A stretch of DNA of 64,000 bases from a sulfur-oxidizing endosymbiont of Gigantopelta aegis. GTDB taxonomy: Bacteria; Pseudomonadota; Gammaproteobacteria; GRL18. This document shows, in pieces, positions 15,423 to 25,011 of the stretch (within the stretch, counting starts at the first letter, position 1; each line of letters begins with the position of its first letter). A model generated the notes under the pieces. It saw only the letters and a list, made by a program, of their open reading frames with translations, made no database searches and was not told the origin of the DNA. The stretch is taken from assembly GCF_016097415.1 (NCBI RefSeq), contig NZ_JAEHGE010000001.1:3516357-3580356 (forward strand), given 5' to 3'. The translations under genes were made by a program, and so were the position numbers.

Positions 15423-17188
15423 GTGCGCTGCTGTCGTCGCCAATGCTTTTACTTGTTCTTCCCGGCTTGCCCTTATTGCTGGCCGGTGCTTTAATCATCG
15501 CTCGAAGCAGACATCTGGCATTGATATTGGCGCCTTGGATAGCTCTTCCGGCACTACTGATTGCTCTTTTTTCCAGCCCGGGGCTTACACTAGAATTACC
15601 CTGGCTATTGTTAGGGACTCATTTTAGCCTTGATGAAACCGGCCGTTTTTTTCTACTCTTCAGTGCCTTTATATGGCTGTGTGCAGGAGTCTATAGTTGT
15701 GCTTATTTTGCCGATCAGGCTGTGCGACGCCGCTTTTTAATCTGGTTCTTATTTGCCATGAGTGGCAATTTAGGACTCATTATTAGTCACGATTTAGTCT
15801 CTTATTATACCTTTTTTGCCTTAATGAGCTTTGCTTCCTACGGATTGGTGATATTTGAGCCTAATGCACAAACAATAAGAGCAGGGCGCATTTATCTGAT
15901 CATGGTGATTGTGGGTGAATTGATGCTGTTTAGTGGCTTTGTTATGGCTGCGATGCTGACGGGTAGCCATGAATTTGCTGTACTCAGGCCTGCTCTAGCC
16001 AGCGTTGAATTACAACATTGGATTATTGGCTTGATTGTATTTGGCTTTGGGGTCAAATCTGCGCTATTGGGATTGCATATTTGGCTGCCTTTGGCTTATC
16101 CAGCTGCCCCATCACCGGCTAGCGCCGTGTTATCCGGTGCGATGATATCTGCCGGGTTTTTGGGCTGGTTACGTATCTTACCCTTGGGTGAAATTAGTCT
16201 GCCGGGCTGGGGAAGCTTGTTATTGTTAATGGGCTCAGTATCCGTTATTTATGCCTTGCTGGTAGGCTTATTACAGAATGATCCTAAAAAAGTATTAGCC
16301 TATTCCAGTGTTGGAAAAATGGGCTTATTGACTATTTTATTTGGCCTGGGCATGATTGCACCTCAGCACTGGCCACAAATTATGATCAGCATCCTATTTT
16401 TTTCCTTGTATCATGGCCTGGCAAAGGGGGCTTTATTTCTTGGTGAAGGTTTATACGCCAAGTTGTCAGCAGAACGAGTGCGACAACGTTATTGGGCTTT
16501 GTTAGGCTTATTATTGCCGGCACTATCACTGGCAGGTGCGCCTTTGACCAGTGGTATGATGGCAAAAAAGATGCTGAGTTTGCAAATTGCATCGGTTGAT
16601 TCATTTTGGGATGAGGGCCTGTCTCTAGTGCTGATCCTAAGTTCATTATCAGCCAGCTTATTGATGCTACATTTTTTGTTTTTGCTCTGGTCTGAACGGT
16701 CTAAATCAAGAACTGACTCTCAATCGCCGACTCAATCGGCTTGTCAGTCGGATACTCTTTGGATGTGGCTAGCCTGGTTGCTACTTCTTGCGGCTGTGGC
16801 TTTGACTTCCAGATTCCCCCCGATTGAATTGAATGCCTCTTTAAGTAGCAGTGAAATTCCCGGGGCTCTCTGGCCTCCTCTTGTGGCATTCATCTTGATA
16901 GCCTTTTACCATTGGAGATTCCCGCAACTCTTCAGGCTTCAATTTGATGGTCTAATTCACATTGAAAAGCGTGTGTCACTTGTTTTAAGAGCTATCAGCT
17001 CATTTTCTATGACTATTTTACCTCAATGGAGTGCATTATCGGTTAGTGTATTTAATGGTATCTTAGTTAAAGAAAGATACTCACTTATTCTGAGTAAGAT
17101 GGAACAACAATTAAGGCAATGGTCTATGGCTCTAAGTCTATTATTGCTGCTAGCCTTTGTTATGGCAGCTGCAATTTGTTCTTTTTGA
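15419..17188 (+). CDS. Mrp antiporter proton-pumping subunit (MrpD-like, 3)
   Basis: 589 residues from the ATG at 15419, chosen because CAGGAG lies 8 nt upstream and it gives the ATGA overlap used across this operon; an ATG at 15383 would add 12 residues. NuoL/M/N family: FGVKSALLGLHIWLPLAYPA, APSPASAVLSGAMISAGF and KKVLAYSSVGKMGLLTIL. It has an extra C-terminal extension (about 455-589) with two or three further helices, longer than its two paralogues. It is the last gene of the operon; no large MrpA-type subunit is present. Confidence 0.85.
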   Translation: MSALLSSPMLLLVLPGLPLLLAGALIIARSRHLALILAPWIALPALLIALFSSPGLTLELPWLLLGTHFSLDETGRFFLLFSAFIWLCAGVYSCAYFADQAVRRRFLIWFLFAMSGNLGLIISHDLVSYYTFFALMSFASYGLVIFEPNAQTIRAGRIYLIMVIVGELMLFSGFVMAAMLTGSHEFAVLRPALASVELQHWIIGLIVFGFGVKSALLGLHIWLPLAYPAAPSPASAVLSGAMISAGFLGWLRILPLGEISLPGWGSLLLLMGSVSVIYALLVGLLQNDPKKVLAYSSVGKMGLLTILFGLGMIAPQHWPQIMISILFFSLYHGLAKGALFLGEGLYAKLSAERVRQRYWALLGLLLPALSLAGAPLTSGMMAKKMLSLQIASVDSFWDEGLSLVLILSSLSASLLMLHFLFLLWSERSKSRTDSQSPTQSACQSDTLWMWLAWLLLLAAVALTSRFPPIELNASLSSSEIPGALWPPLVAFILIAFYHWRFPQLFRLQFDGLIHIEKRVSLVLRAISSFSMTILPQWSALSVSVFNGILVKERYSLILSKMEQQLRQWSMALSLLLLLAFVMAAAICSF

Positions 17189-17318
17189 TGAATTCATCGC
17201 AATTTTTTGTTATGAAACCAAAAATTAAGCCAATAATATTGATTATATAGCACTTTTCTCCTAGTGTTTATAGAGTAGTATTCTAGCTTTCAACAAAAAA
17301 AGAGATGAGAAAAATTAA

Positions 17319-18115
17319 ATGCGTCGTTCTGTATGGCAAATGTATTCATTGACTGTATTTATTCTTTTTAGCCTCTTCTTTAGTGCGTTATCCCATGCAA
17401 AAATCAATTTGACCGCTGAAGAAAAAAATTACCTGCAACAAAAAAACACATCAAAATGTGTATCGATCCGGATTGGATGCCACTGGAAAAAATTGACCAG
17501 GGCAAGCATATTGGTATGTCATCAGCATATATTGCTATCATGGAAAAAGAAATTGGTATTCCTATCGTATTGCTCCCCAGTAATTCATGGGCTGAGACTA
17601 TTCAGTTTGCCAAAGAGCGTCGTTGCGATATTATTTCTATGGCTATGATCACAGAAGGCCGTAAAAAATATATGGATTTTACCCTTCCTTATTTATCTAT
17701 TCCCGTTGTCGTTGCGAGTCGCACCGATCAATTTTTTATTGCCAATCTTGATGCGATTAAAGACAAAAAGCTTGGCGTTGTTAGAGCTTATGCTATTGGT
17801 GAAATATTGCGTCAGCAATATCCGCAAATGGAGATTGTCGAAGCAGATTCATTACATCAGGGATTAGAAATGGTTAATCAGGGAGAAATTTATGGCTTTG
17901 TTGATTCTCTGGTCTCTGTGGGCTATGAATTTCAGCGTAATTTTGTGGGCGAACTGAAAATTATTGGTAAGTTTGATCAAAAATGGGATTTAAGTGTAGC
18001 GACTCGCAATGATGAGCCCTTATTACTCAGTGTGTTTGATAAAGCGATTGCATCAATTTCAGAAAAACAAAAACAGACTATAATGTGGCTATACTTAACC
18101 GGACACACAACTTAA
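17319..18115 (+). pseudogene. Frameshifted, 3'-truncated PBP2-type sensor protein
   Basis: A signal peptide (MRRSVWQMYS..., ending near SHAKINL) and LTAEEKNYLQQK open the gene. The frame breaks at a run of seven A (17440-17446); with eight A the protein reads on as QKKHIKMCIDPDWMPLEKI, a normal bacterial type-3 substrate-binding (PBPb) domain, to 18080. CDIISMAMITEGRKKYMDFT and the following PYL are typical of binding domains at the N-terminus of sensor kinases or GGDEF proteins. The end is lost: IS3 sequence begins at 18081 and supplies the last 11 codons to the stop at 18115. The output domain, if there was one, is gone. Confidence 0.8.
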
Positions 18116-18343
18116 AACAACTAAAAGATAAAAAGTGTGACCTAAAATGAATGATCAAACAAAAAAACCGAATAAAAGCTATACATCAGAATTTAAAGAA
18201 TCAGCTGTCAAATTAGCTAATGAGACGGATCAACCCGTTTCTCAGACTGCCAGGGAGCTAGGTGTTAATGTAAATACTCTACATACCTGGATCAGTAAAT
18301 ATTCCAAACCGGTGAAGACGGTAGCCAATAGAAGTGATGAATG
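18081..18343 (+). mobile_element. IS3-family left-end fragment (copy 1)
   Basis: Starts with the terminal TAATGTGGCTATACTTAACC found at the left end of the full copy (27822). It matches that copy almost base for base through the first part of orfA and stops matching at about 18343. No right end is present nearby. A 263-bp remnant left by a deletion that also removed the 3' end of the sensor gene. Confidence 0.9.
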
Positions 18344-18344
18344 A
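18147..18344 (+). pseudogene. IS3 orfA N-terminal fragment
   Basis: Encodes 65 residues identical, apart from one residue (T for K at position 5), to the N-terminus of OrfA at 27888: the helix-turn-helix KSYTSEFKESAVKLANE and ARELGVNVNTLHTWISKYS. The leucine-zipper half is missing; a stop arises at the deletion junction. Not a working protein. Confidence 0.85.
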
Positions 18345-18702
18345 TGTACATCACAATTCTTCGGCATTGTCCTCACAGAGCGTAAGCCGATAGGCGCGAC
18401 GGTACAAGGGTCTTAGATGAGGGCGAATGTGCGCCTCAAATCGTTGTTTTTTGCTTTTTAGCAAGGAAGAAATATTCATATACAGTCTTTAACGATTAAA
18501 TTGAGTAAAAGGTTCCACTTTATGGTGAAAATAATGATAATTATTATCTTTTGGTGGGATACATTGGTTGATATACACAGAGATTGTACAAATTATGAGC
18601 AGAACTATCTGTGAATTCAATCATAGAAAGACTGATTTTTTAATGTTCAAAAAATCAATTCGGTGTTATCCTTGCCCCGATATAAAATAATAGGATAAAG
18701 CC
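18345..18702. other. Gene-free 358-bp region upstream of dbpA
   Basis: Contains no credible ORF. It begins at the IS3 deletion junction with a small palindrome (GATGTACATC, 18343-18352). A weak A/T stem TGATTTTTT/AAAAAATCA lies at 18633-18657 just upstream of dbpA. The more GC-rich first 90 bp differ in composition from the rest and may be another decayed insert. No promoter can be fixed with confidence. Confidence 0.5.
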
Positions 18703-20085
18703 GTGAGCCAGACTGACTTTTCATCACTTAAATTACAGCCGGAATTGCTAAAAAACCTGAGTACTTTGGGCTATCAACAGATGACGCCAATACAGCAGCA
18801 GAGTCTGCCGCCTATTTTAAAAGGCCAGGATGTGATTGCTCAGGGGCAGACGGGATCAGGAAAAACAGCAGCCTTTGGTCTGGGTTTGCTGGAAAAGCTC
18901 AATGTGAAGCGTTTTCGTATCCAGTCTCTGGTACTTTGTCCTACTCGCGAGCTGGCGGATCAAGTGGCTAAGGAAATTCGTCGCTTAGGACGCGGTATTC
19001 ATAATATTAAAGTCTTGACCTTATGCGGCGGTTCAGCCTTTGGTCCACAAGTGGGATCTTTGGAGCACGGTGCGCATATTATTGTCGGTACGCCTGGGCG
19101 TATTGAAGATCACCTCGGCAAAGGAAACCTAGACCTATCCAATGTTAACTTACTGGTATTGGATGAAGCCGATCGCATGCTGGAAATGGGCTTTCAAGCA
19201 GCGCTAGATAATATTATTGAAAGAATTAGCCCTGAGCGTCAAACCCTGATGTTCAGTGCCACCTTTGCCGAACAAATTAAATCGGTTGCCAAGCGCATTA
19301 TGAAACAACCGGTTATGGTACAGGTTGAATCCAGCCATGACAATTCCACAATCCAACAGCATTTATTCAAAGCCAATGATAATGCTCATCGACTCACGGT
19401 ACTGCGCTTGTTGTTACAGCAATATCAGCCTGAATCCGCAGTGGTATTTTGCAATACAAAAATTGAAACACAGGAAGTTGCCGATGAACTCAGTCGCTAT
19501 GGTTTTAGCGTCATGGCCTTGCATGGTGATTTAGAACAGCGTGATCGTGACCAGACGCTAGTACGCTTTGTTAATAAAAGCATTTCAGTTTTGGTGGCAA
19601 CGGATGTTGCGGCTAGGGGCCTGGATATTGAGTCATTGGATGCGGTGATTAATTACCAAATCGCACGCGATCTGGAAGTCCACGTACATCGTATTGGACG
19701 CACTGGACGGGCGGGCAATAAAGGGCTGGCTTTGACCATTATTACCGAAAAAGAAAGCTTTAAATTGGCTAAATTGGAAGATTTTCTGGAGCAACGCATT
19801 GATGCCGAAAAACTACCACCGATTAACCTATTGGATAAGCCGACATATCAGCCGCAAATGGCCACGCTACAAATTGATGGCGGCAAAAAGCAGAAGTTAA
19901 GACCCGGTGATATATTGGGTGCATTAACAGGACAGGATGGCATTACTGGTAAGCAAGTGGGTAAAATTCAGTTGTTTCCTAATAAAGCCTATGTCGCAGT
20001 CAATCGAGAAGTCGCTCAGTATGCATTGAGAAAAATAACGGAAGGTCAGTTAAAAGGACGTAATTTTCGCGCGAGAATTATCTGA
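18703..20085 (+). CDS. dbpA: ATP-dependent RNA helicase DbpA
   Basis: 460 residues starting at GTG. All DEAD-box motifs are in order: Q motif (GYQQMTPIQQQSLP), motif I AQGQTGSGKT, PTRELA, TPGR, DEAD (LVLDEADRMLEMGF), SAT (LMFSATF), VFCNT, ATDVAARGLD, and HRIGRTGRAG. The C-terminus (about 385-460) is the DbpA RNA-binding domain, QKLRPGDILGALTGQDGI and NKAYVAVNRE. In E. coli this domain targets helicase action to hairpin 92 of 23S rRNA during 50S assembly. Monocistronic by spacing. Confidence 0.95.
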   Translation: MSQTDFSSLKLQPELLKNLSTLGYQQMTPIQQQSLPPILKGQDVIAQGQTGSGKTAAFGLGLLEKLNVKRFRIQSLVLCPTRELADQVAKEIRRLGRGIHNIKVLTLCGGSAFGPQVGSLEHGAHIIVGTPGRIEDHLGKGNLDLSNVNLLVLDEADRMLEMGFQAALDNIIERISPERQTLMFSATFAEQIKSVAKRIMKQPVMVQVESSHDNSTIQQHLFKANDNAHRLTVLRLLLQQYQPESAVVFCNTKIETQEVADELSRYGFSVMALHGDLEQRDRDQTLVRFVNKSISVLVATDVAARGLDIESLDAVINYQIARDLEVHVHRIGRTGRAGNKGLALTIITEKESFKLAKLEDFLEQRIDAEKLPPINLLDKPTYQPQMATLQIDGGKKQKLRPGDILGALTGQDGITGKQVGKIQLFPNKAYVAVNREVAQYALRKITEGQLKGRNFRARII

Positions 20086-20153
20086 GCCATATATATTTTC
20101 AAAACACTCATTAGCGACACCTTATTAGCCCTTTATAACATGACACAAAACAG

Positions 20154-21023
20154 ATGAATGATAAAACGATAGTAACTCACAACGGTAATTTTCATGCCGA
20201 TGATGTTTTCAGTATTGCTGCACTTAAGCGCATATTCCCTTCTTTTGAGCTTATTCGCACCCGTGACTTAGAACTTATTGCCAAGGCCGATATTGTGCTT
20301 GATGTTGGCGGTGAATATGACCCGGATGCAGACCGTTTTGATCATCATCAACGGGGTGGGGCAGGTGAGCGAGAAAATGGTATTCCTTATTCCTCGTTTG
20401 GTCTGATTTGGCAGAAATATGGCTTAGAAATATGCCAGGGAAAGCAAGACGTAGCCAATGCTGTGGATGCTGGTCTGGTATCCACAATTGATGCCATCGA
20501 TTGCGGTCATGTTGAAGGGGTTGTTAAAGGTATTAGCCTTAGTCAAACCATTTCAATGTTTAACCCGACTTGGCAAGAAGATAGCCACTTTGATGAATGT
20601 TTTGATGAAGCGGTCGATTTTGCAGTGCGTGTTTTAAGCCGCTTCATTGCCTCGGCTAGCGGCGGTATTAGTGCAAAAGAAATTGTGGCTAAAGCGATTG
20701 ATAATGCCGACGATCCAAGGGTGATCGTATTAGAAAAATATACCCCGTGGAAAAGAACGGTTCACGCTTTGTCTGAAGAGGCTTTATATATGATTTACCC
20801 ATCTCAGACCGGCCAATGGAGAATTCAAACAGTACCGGTTGAACCTGGTTCATTCGAAGACCGAAAGTCGCTGCCTAAAGCATGGGCAGGCTTATCTGAT
20901 AAAGACTTTAAAGAAGTGACTGGAATTGATGATGCTATGTTTTGTCATAATGGTTTATTTATTGCGGGTGCAGAATCTTTTGCAAGCACTATGAAAATGG
21001 CAGCGATCGCACTGAAAGAATAA
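20154..21023 (+). CDS. MYG1/UPF0160-family metal-dependent hydrolase
   Basis: 289 residues, cytosolic. The N-terminus THNGNFHADDVFSIAALKRI is the MYG1-family metal site, followed by ADIVLDVGGEYDPDADRFDHHQRGG, with the DHH-type histidines. The C-terminal half (WRIQTVPVEPGSFEDRKSLP, CHNGLFIAGAES) is also typical, so length and both domains are complete. Eukaryotic MYG1 has been described as a 3'-5' RNA exonuclease; the bacterial substrate is not established. It is 68 bp downstream of dbpA on the same strand, so the two RNA-related genes could be co-transcribed. Confidence 0.85.
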   Translation: MNDKTIVTHNGNFHADDVFSIAALKRIFPSFELIRTRDLELIAKADIVLDVGGEYDPDADRFDHHQRGGAGERENGIPYSSFGLIWQKYGLEICQGKQDVANAVDAGLVSTIDAIDCGHVEGVVKGISLSQTISMFNPTWQEDSHFDECFDEAVDFAVRVLSRFIASASGGISAKEIVAKAIDNADDPRVIVLEKYTPWKRTVHALSEEALYMIYPSQTGQWRIQTVPVEPGSFEDRKSLPKAWAGLSDKDFKEVTGIDDAMFCHNGLFIAGAESFASTMKMAAIALKE

Positions 21024-21086
21024 TCAATGCACTATCAAAAACAAAAATCTAATCGGCACAGATCAAACCTTGTTTACACCTCAGAT

Positions 21087-21169
21087 GTAGGATGTGGTGA
21101 GGAACGAACCGCATCAATGGCTTTAAATTTACGTCTTTGATGCGCTTCGTTATACTCACCACATCCTAC
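21087..21169. repeat. REP-like palindrome (family B)
   Basis: GTAGGATGTGGTGAG (21087-21101) and CTCACCACATCCTAC (21155-21169) are perfect inverted repeats. Between them, GAACGAACCGCATCAATGG and CTTTGATGCGCTTCGTT form an inner imperfect pair. This matches the widespread 'TAGGATGTGNTGAG' type of intergenic palindrome. It lies after the MYG1-family gene and differs from the repeat at 772/30067. Confidence 0.7.
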
Positions 21170-21279
21170 CAATGTAAAGATAAATTGGCTTATTTGATCT
21201 ATCCCATCTAATCATTTAAATGAATAATCAATGCTGACGCCCATTATTTGAAATTCAATTCATGCATTGGTTCGCATAA

Positions 21280-21348
21280 TCCTAGAAACCTCAGTGAACC
21301 TCCAGCACTTTGATCGCTCGCAGTAGATTCAACTGAGGTTTCTAGGAT
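21280..21348. repeat. 17-bp perfect inverted repeat downstream of the AhpD-like gene
   Basis: ATCCTAGAAACCTCAGT (21280-21296) pairs exactly with ACTGAGGTTTCTAGGAT (21332-21348) around a 35-nt loop. It sits just past the 3' end of the minus-strand AhpD-like gene, so it could end its transcript; there is no T-run. It may also be a REP-type element. Confidence 0.55.
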
Positions 21349-21373
21349 AATGGATGTCTGAGCTGTTACCCGT

Positions 21374-21922
21374 TTAGGCAAAAGCTCCCTGTTGCTCCAC
21401 TTTAAAAGTACGCAACACATATGTAAATGCATTGTTGCTGGAAGCGATTGCCACCACATCAAAAATATCCCGCTCACTAAAGCCCTGATTTTTGGCTTGT
21501 TGAATATCATCGGCACTGATACCTTCAGGGCAGCTAATTGCTGATAAAGCCAGTTTTAATAGCACTTTTTCAGCATCATTAATGGGAGCATCATCTGTAT
21601 TGGCTCTGGCACTTCTCAGTTGTTCCGATGTGATCCCTTGGTTCATCAAAATTGCCGCATTAAAATCAATGCAAAAATGACAATTTGCTTTGGATGACAC
21701 CAGATAGCGGATCATGGCAAGTAAGGTTTGGCTAAGATGTTCATGAGCCATAAAATAACCAACATTGCCCATAAAGGCCTCTAATAATGGTGGACTGATA
21801 CTATACAAACGTAGGCCATCAGGAATAAATCCCATATGCTCCTGTACACTATTAAATATTGCATCAACACGAGATTTATCTTCACTGGATACGGTTGGAG
21901 TAATTAAAACTGAGTGATTCAT
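21374..21922 (-). CDS. AhpD-like / carboxymuconolactone decarboxylase-family protein
   Basis: 182 residues, all-helical. The redox motif C81-H-F-C84 (CHFCIDFNAAILMNQG) and the preceding LLAMIRYLVSSKAN helix match the AhpD/CMD family, peroxidase-related alkylhydroperoxidases. Family members act in peroxide reduction or as thiol oxidoreductases. The upstream region carries a palindromic operator (21945-21960) identical to one ahead of the adjacent TetR gene, so it is likely the target of that repressor and induced by an oxidant or electrophile; the inducer is inference. Confidence 0.82.
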   Translation of the reverse strand: MNHSVLITPTVSSEDKSRVDAIFNSVQEHMGFIPDGLRLYSISPPLLEAFMGNVGYFMAHEHLSQTLLAMIRYLVSSKANCHFCIDFNAAILMNQGITSEQLRSARANTDDAPINDAEKVLLKLALSAISCPEGISADDIQQAKNQGFSERDIFDVVAIASSNNAFTYVLRTFKVEQQGAFA

Positions 21923-21944
21923 AATAATTTCCTTTTATAATATA

Positions 21945-21960
21945 CAGACCGGTCAGTCTG
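21945..21960. promoter_or_regulatory. TetR-type operator, copy 1
   Basis: The palindrome CAGACCGGTCAGTCTG lies 23 bp upstream of the AhpD-like start. An identical 16-mer lies at 22690-22705 ahead of the TetR gene. Matching operators before both genes indicate control by the same repressor. Confidence 0.8.
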
Positions 21961-22046
21961 TTGTTTGAGCTAAAAAAATAGCTTGTCTGAGTAAGCTATA
22001 GTTGTTTTCACCCGATAATTCAGACGGGTATTAACAAGTGCCAGGC

Positions 22047-22652
22047 CTAAGTGTGGCCTAGGTAGCGCTTGATAAAATGAATGCTTTTATCAAAATTGTC
22101 AGGCTGCTGGTTGGCCTTGTCAAGTAGAATTGCACCTTCTACTTGACCGAGAATAATATGGCTCAATTGCTCTGCATCTTCTTGTGGATCAATGTCACCT
22201 TCGTTTATAGCCTCTTGTATTATTGATTTAATTAGGCTGAGATACTGGTTAAAAATAAATTTGACCTTATCGCGGATACTCTGACTCATGGTGCTGAGTT
22301 CTAAAGTAAAGTTACCAAAATAACAACCACAAACAAAGCCTTCTGCAAATTGTTTCTTTTGGCGATTAGACATAAATTTAAGTAACTTAAATAATTTATC
22401 TATTGCCTTATTGCTATGCATTAGCACCTGTTCTTTAAATTCTTTGCTAACCAGCTCAAATTGCCAGTCCAAAGTGGCAACGGCTAATTCCTCTTTACTT
22501 TTAAAATGGTAATAAAAATTACCTTTAGTGATGCCGGCAGTTGTAATCACTTTATCAAGACCCGTAGCATTATAACCCTGAAGATAAAATAGCTCTGTGG
22601 CGGCGGTTAAAATGCGTTGCCGTGTGGCTAATGCTTTTTCAGATAACGCCAT
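22047..22652 (-). CDS. TetR/AcrR-family repressor
   Basis: 201 residues. The N-terminal helix-turn-helix is canonical: RQRILTAATELFYLQGYNATGLDKVITTAGITKGNFYYHFKS (written here in overlapping parts, RILTAATELFYLQGYNATGL then GITKGNFYYHFKSKEEL). The C-terminal helical domain includes FVCGCYFGNFTLELS, with two cysteines in CGC that could sense electrophiles, and a typical TetR_C tail. The operator at 22690-22705 lies 38 bp upstream, indicating autoregulation. The downstream AhpD-like gene, 125 bp away on the same strand, carries the same operator. Confidence 0.9.
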   Translation of the reverse strand: MALSEKALATRQRILTAATELFYLQGYNATGLDKVITTAGITKGNFYYHFKSKEELAVATLDWQFELVSKEFKEQVLMHSNKAIDKLFKLLKFMSNRQKKQFAEGFVCGCYFGNFTLELSTMSQSIRDKVKFIFNQYLSLIKSIIQEAINEGDIDPQEDAEQLSHIILGQVEGAILLDKANQQPDNFDKSIHFIKRYLGHT

Positions 22653-22689
22653 TTTATGTCCATTACAATTATATTTTCAGAAAATAAAA

Positions 22690-22705
22690 CAGACCGGTCA
22701 GTCTG
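22690..22705. promoter_or_regulatory. TetR-type operator, copy 2
   Basis: CAGACCGGTCAGTCTG, identical to the site at 21945-21960, 38 bp upstream of the TetR-family start codon. Autoregulatory site by position. Confidence 0.8.
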
Positions 22706-22803
22706 TATTTAGCTTTAGTATAGATAATTCTAAAGATTTGTCAAATTTTTTATGAGAAATTCTAAACAGCTTTTGTTCTTTCTGAAAGGTAATCGCCGCG
22801 CGA

Positions 22804-24831
22804 CTAAATTTTGAATGCCCCTACCAGCGTATTCAATTTATCCGCAATCTCATTGAGACTCTTCAAGGCATTAGAAACATCCTGAGTACCTTTAGCGGTG
22901 TTTTCTGAAATATCTATGATGTTATCCATATTATCATTAATCTCACTACTGGTTTTACTTTGGTTCATTGAGGCATCGGCGATGTATAAATTCATTTCTT
23001 TAATGGTGACGACGGCATCAACAATAGAGCCTAAGGTGTCGTTGGCTTCTTTGGCATGACCAACGGTTTTAACGGCCTGTTGCTGACTGTCTTGCATGGC
23101 TTCAACCGCTAGAGTTGAGGCATTTTGCAATTTCTCAATTGTTGCTTGAATTTCCTGAGTTGATTCCTGTGTCTTACTTGCCAACATCCGCACTTCATCA
23201 GCAACGACGGCAAAGCCCCGGCCTTGCTCACCGGTTCTGGCGGCTTCAATTGCGGCATTCAGAGCCAATAAGTTCGTTTGTTCAGCAATGCTCTTAATCA
23301 CTTCTGCGACCGAACTGATACTTTCAACATCCTGACCCAATTTATTGATCACGCCAGTTGCGCGTTCAACACCCTGAGCTAAATGTTCGATAGAATGAAT
23401 GGTTTGACCAACAATTTCTTGTCCTTGTTTAGCAGAGGTGTCAGCTTGTTGCGCAGAATCAGAAGCCGATTGAGTTTTGCCTTCCATTTCTTTAGAAGTA
23501 TTGAGCATCGCAGTCATTGCGTGGCCAACTTTGTCGGTCTCAATGCGTTGTTTTTCAACGCCCTTGCTATTGCTGTCCATGATATGAGCCATTTGTGAGG
23601 TTTCATTGACTAAACTGGTGACAGCTTCACTCACGTCAGTAATAGCGGAGTGAATTTTATGTACAAAGAGATTAAAGCTTTCGCTCATACAAGAAATTTC
23701 ATCCTTGCCGGAAACAGCTAACTGCTGAGTGAGATCGCCTTCGCCTTCAGCAATATCTTTCAGTGCATCAGTGACATTACGTAGGGGTCTATTGATGGAA
23801 ATTAAAATAAACACAGCGACCAGTGAAACAAAAACGACTCCAACTAGGGTAATAATCATGATAAAGGTATTAATTTCTGCTGCATTTTGCAGTAATTTGT
23901 CACCAGTGTCCGATGTTTTACGGTTGAGTTTTGTTTGCAGGTCACCCAATTGCTTGTCAATTTTTGCTACCAAAGGGGCAATCTCGGCACGAATTAAGTA
24001 ACGATCCTGATAGGATTTTTCACTTTCATGAATAACATAGAGTTTTTCTAATTGGGTATGATAATTTTTGATTAAGGGGGTAAGTTCAACGATAGCCTCT
24101 TCCTGCTCAAAGGTTAAGACATCTTCAAGTCCATTTAATTTCTCTAAGCCTGAATCAATTTGTTTTAAATAAAGTCGTGAATTTTCTTTATTTGATGCGG
24201 CTTTGAAGGCTACAAAAGCACGTAAATCAGAAACCACTCGGATAAAGGAATAACGCATATCATACAAGGTTTTTTTCATATCCTTTCTATTGCCATACTC
24301 GTCTTCTTCTTCGTTTTCTGAGTCAATCATTTGCGCTAGGAGCTCTAAGACTTTGCGCGCCATAGGATTAACTGAATCATTGGCTAATTTTAATGCCGGG
24401 ATATTTTTGTCTGGATTTTCCGTGATTGCAATAATTTCATCTTTATAGGCTTCGAATTTCTCCAGATTAATTTTGACCTCATCAACCGCTTTTTTGTATT
24501 CAGGCGTATTGCTTATCAAGTGTAAGTCATGTAAATGTTTAAATTCTTTATCAACTTGGTTAAGGTGTTTCTGGTAGGCTTCACCATGAATTTTTTCTTT
24601 ACTGAGCAGATAAAAACCCATGCTTTGTGTCGCATTGTGAAGGCTGCTGTTTAAGGCTGTCGATGCAGCTACTGCAGGTTGAATGTCATTGACCATTACT
24701 GAAATTTTATCTTCAGTGCGGCTAAAAGCCAGTAAAGTAATAACGGAAACAATGACCAGCATCAGGATTGCGCCACCAAAACCGAACATTAGTTTGTATT
24801 TTATTGATAAATTAGAAAAAATTTTTAGCAT
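22804..24831 (-). CDS. Methyl-accepting chemotaxis protein
   Basis: 675 residues. TM1 (about 13-32, [20 protein letters not shown]) is followed by a roughly 290-residue helical periplasmic sensor, probably a double four-helix bundle. TM2 (about 325-348) and a HAMP domain ([20 protein letters not shown]) come next, then the signalling hairpin with the near-invariant [20 protein letters not shown] and [15 protein letters not shown]. No C-terminal CheR-docking pentapeptide is seen. It relays a chemical signal to CheA/CheW. ATAACGGC (24877-24884) reads GCCGTTAT on the coding strand, similar to a sigma-28 -10 element, but no good -35 is visible. No che genes are in this window. Confidence 0.93.
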   Translation of the reverse strand: MLKIFSNLSIKYKLMFGFGGAILMLVIVSVITLLAFSRTEDKISVMVNDIQPAVAASTALNSSLHNATQSMGFYLLSKEKIHGEAYQKHLNQVDKEFKHLHDLHLISNTPEYKKAVDEVKINLEKFEAYKDEIIAITENPDKNIPALKLANDSVNPMARKVLELLAQMIDSENEEEDEYGNRKDMKKTLYDMRYSFIRVVSDLRAFVAFKAASNKENSRLYLKQIDSGLEKLNGLEDVLTFEQEEAIVELTPLIKNYHTQLEKLYVIHESEKSYQDRYLIRAEIAPLVAKIDKQLGDLQTKLNRKTSDTGDKLLQNAAEINTFIMIITLVGVVFVSLVAVFILISINRPLRNVTDALKDIAEGEGDLTQQLAVSGKDEISCMSESFNLFVHKIHSAITDVSEAVTSLVNETSQMAHIMDSNSKGVEKQRIETDKVGHAMTAMLNTSKEMEGKTQSASDSAQQADTSAKQGQEIVGQTIHSIEHLAQGVERATGVINKLGQDVESISSVAEVIKSIAEQTNLLALNAAIEAARTGEQGRGFAVVADEVRMLASKTQESTQEIQATIEKLQNASTLAVEAMQDSQQQAVKTVGHAKEANDTLGSIVDAVVTIKEMNLYIADASMNQSKTSSEINDNMDNIIDISENTAKGTQDVSNALKSLNEIADKLNTLVGAFKI

Positions 24832-25011
24832 AATATAACCATCTGTAATTATTTTTTTAATTAAAGCCTATTGAATATAACGGCAGGCTTGTTTTTTTCA
24901 TTAATTATAGGTTATATTTTTTAAAAATCTGCAAAAGCCATGTTTATATAAGCTTTGATTGAAATTGAGTCGTTGAGTCATATCACACGATTTAGTCGTT
25001 AAATAACCCAT

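Noticed and set aside
24832..24900. Sigma-28 promoter for the chemotaxis receptor
   Set aside because: Only a GCCGTTAT-like -10 is visible; no convincing -35 at the right spacing, so it is mentioned only with the gene.
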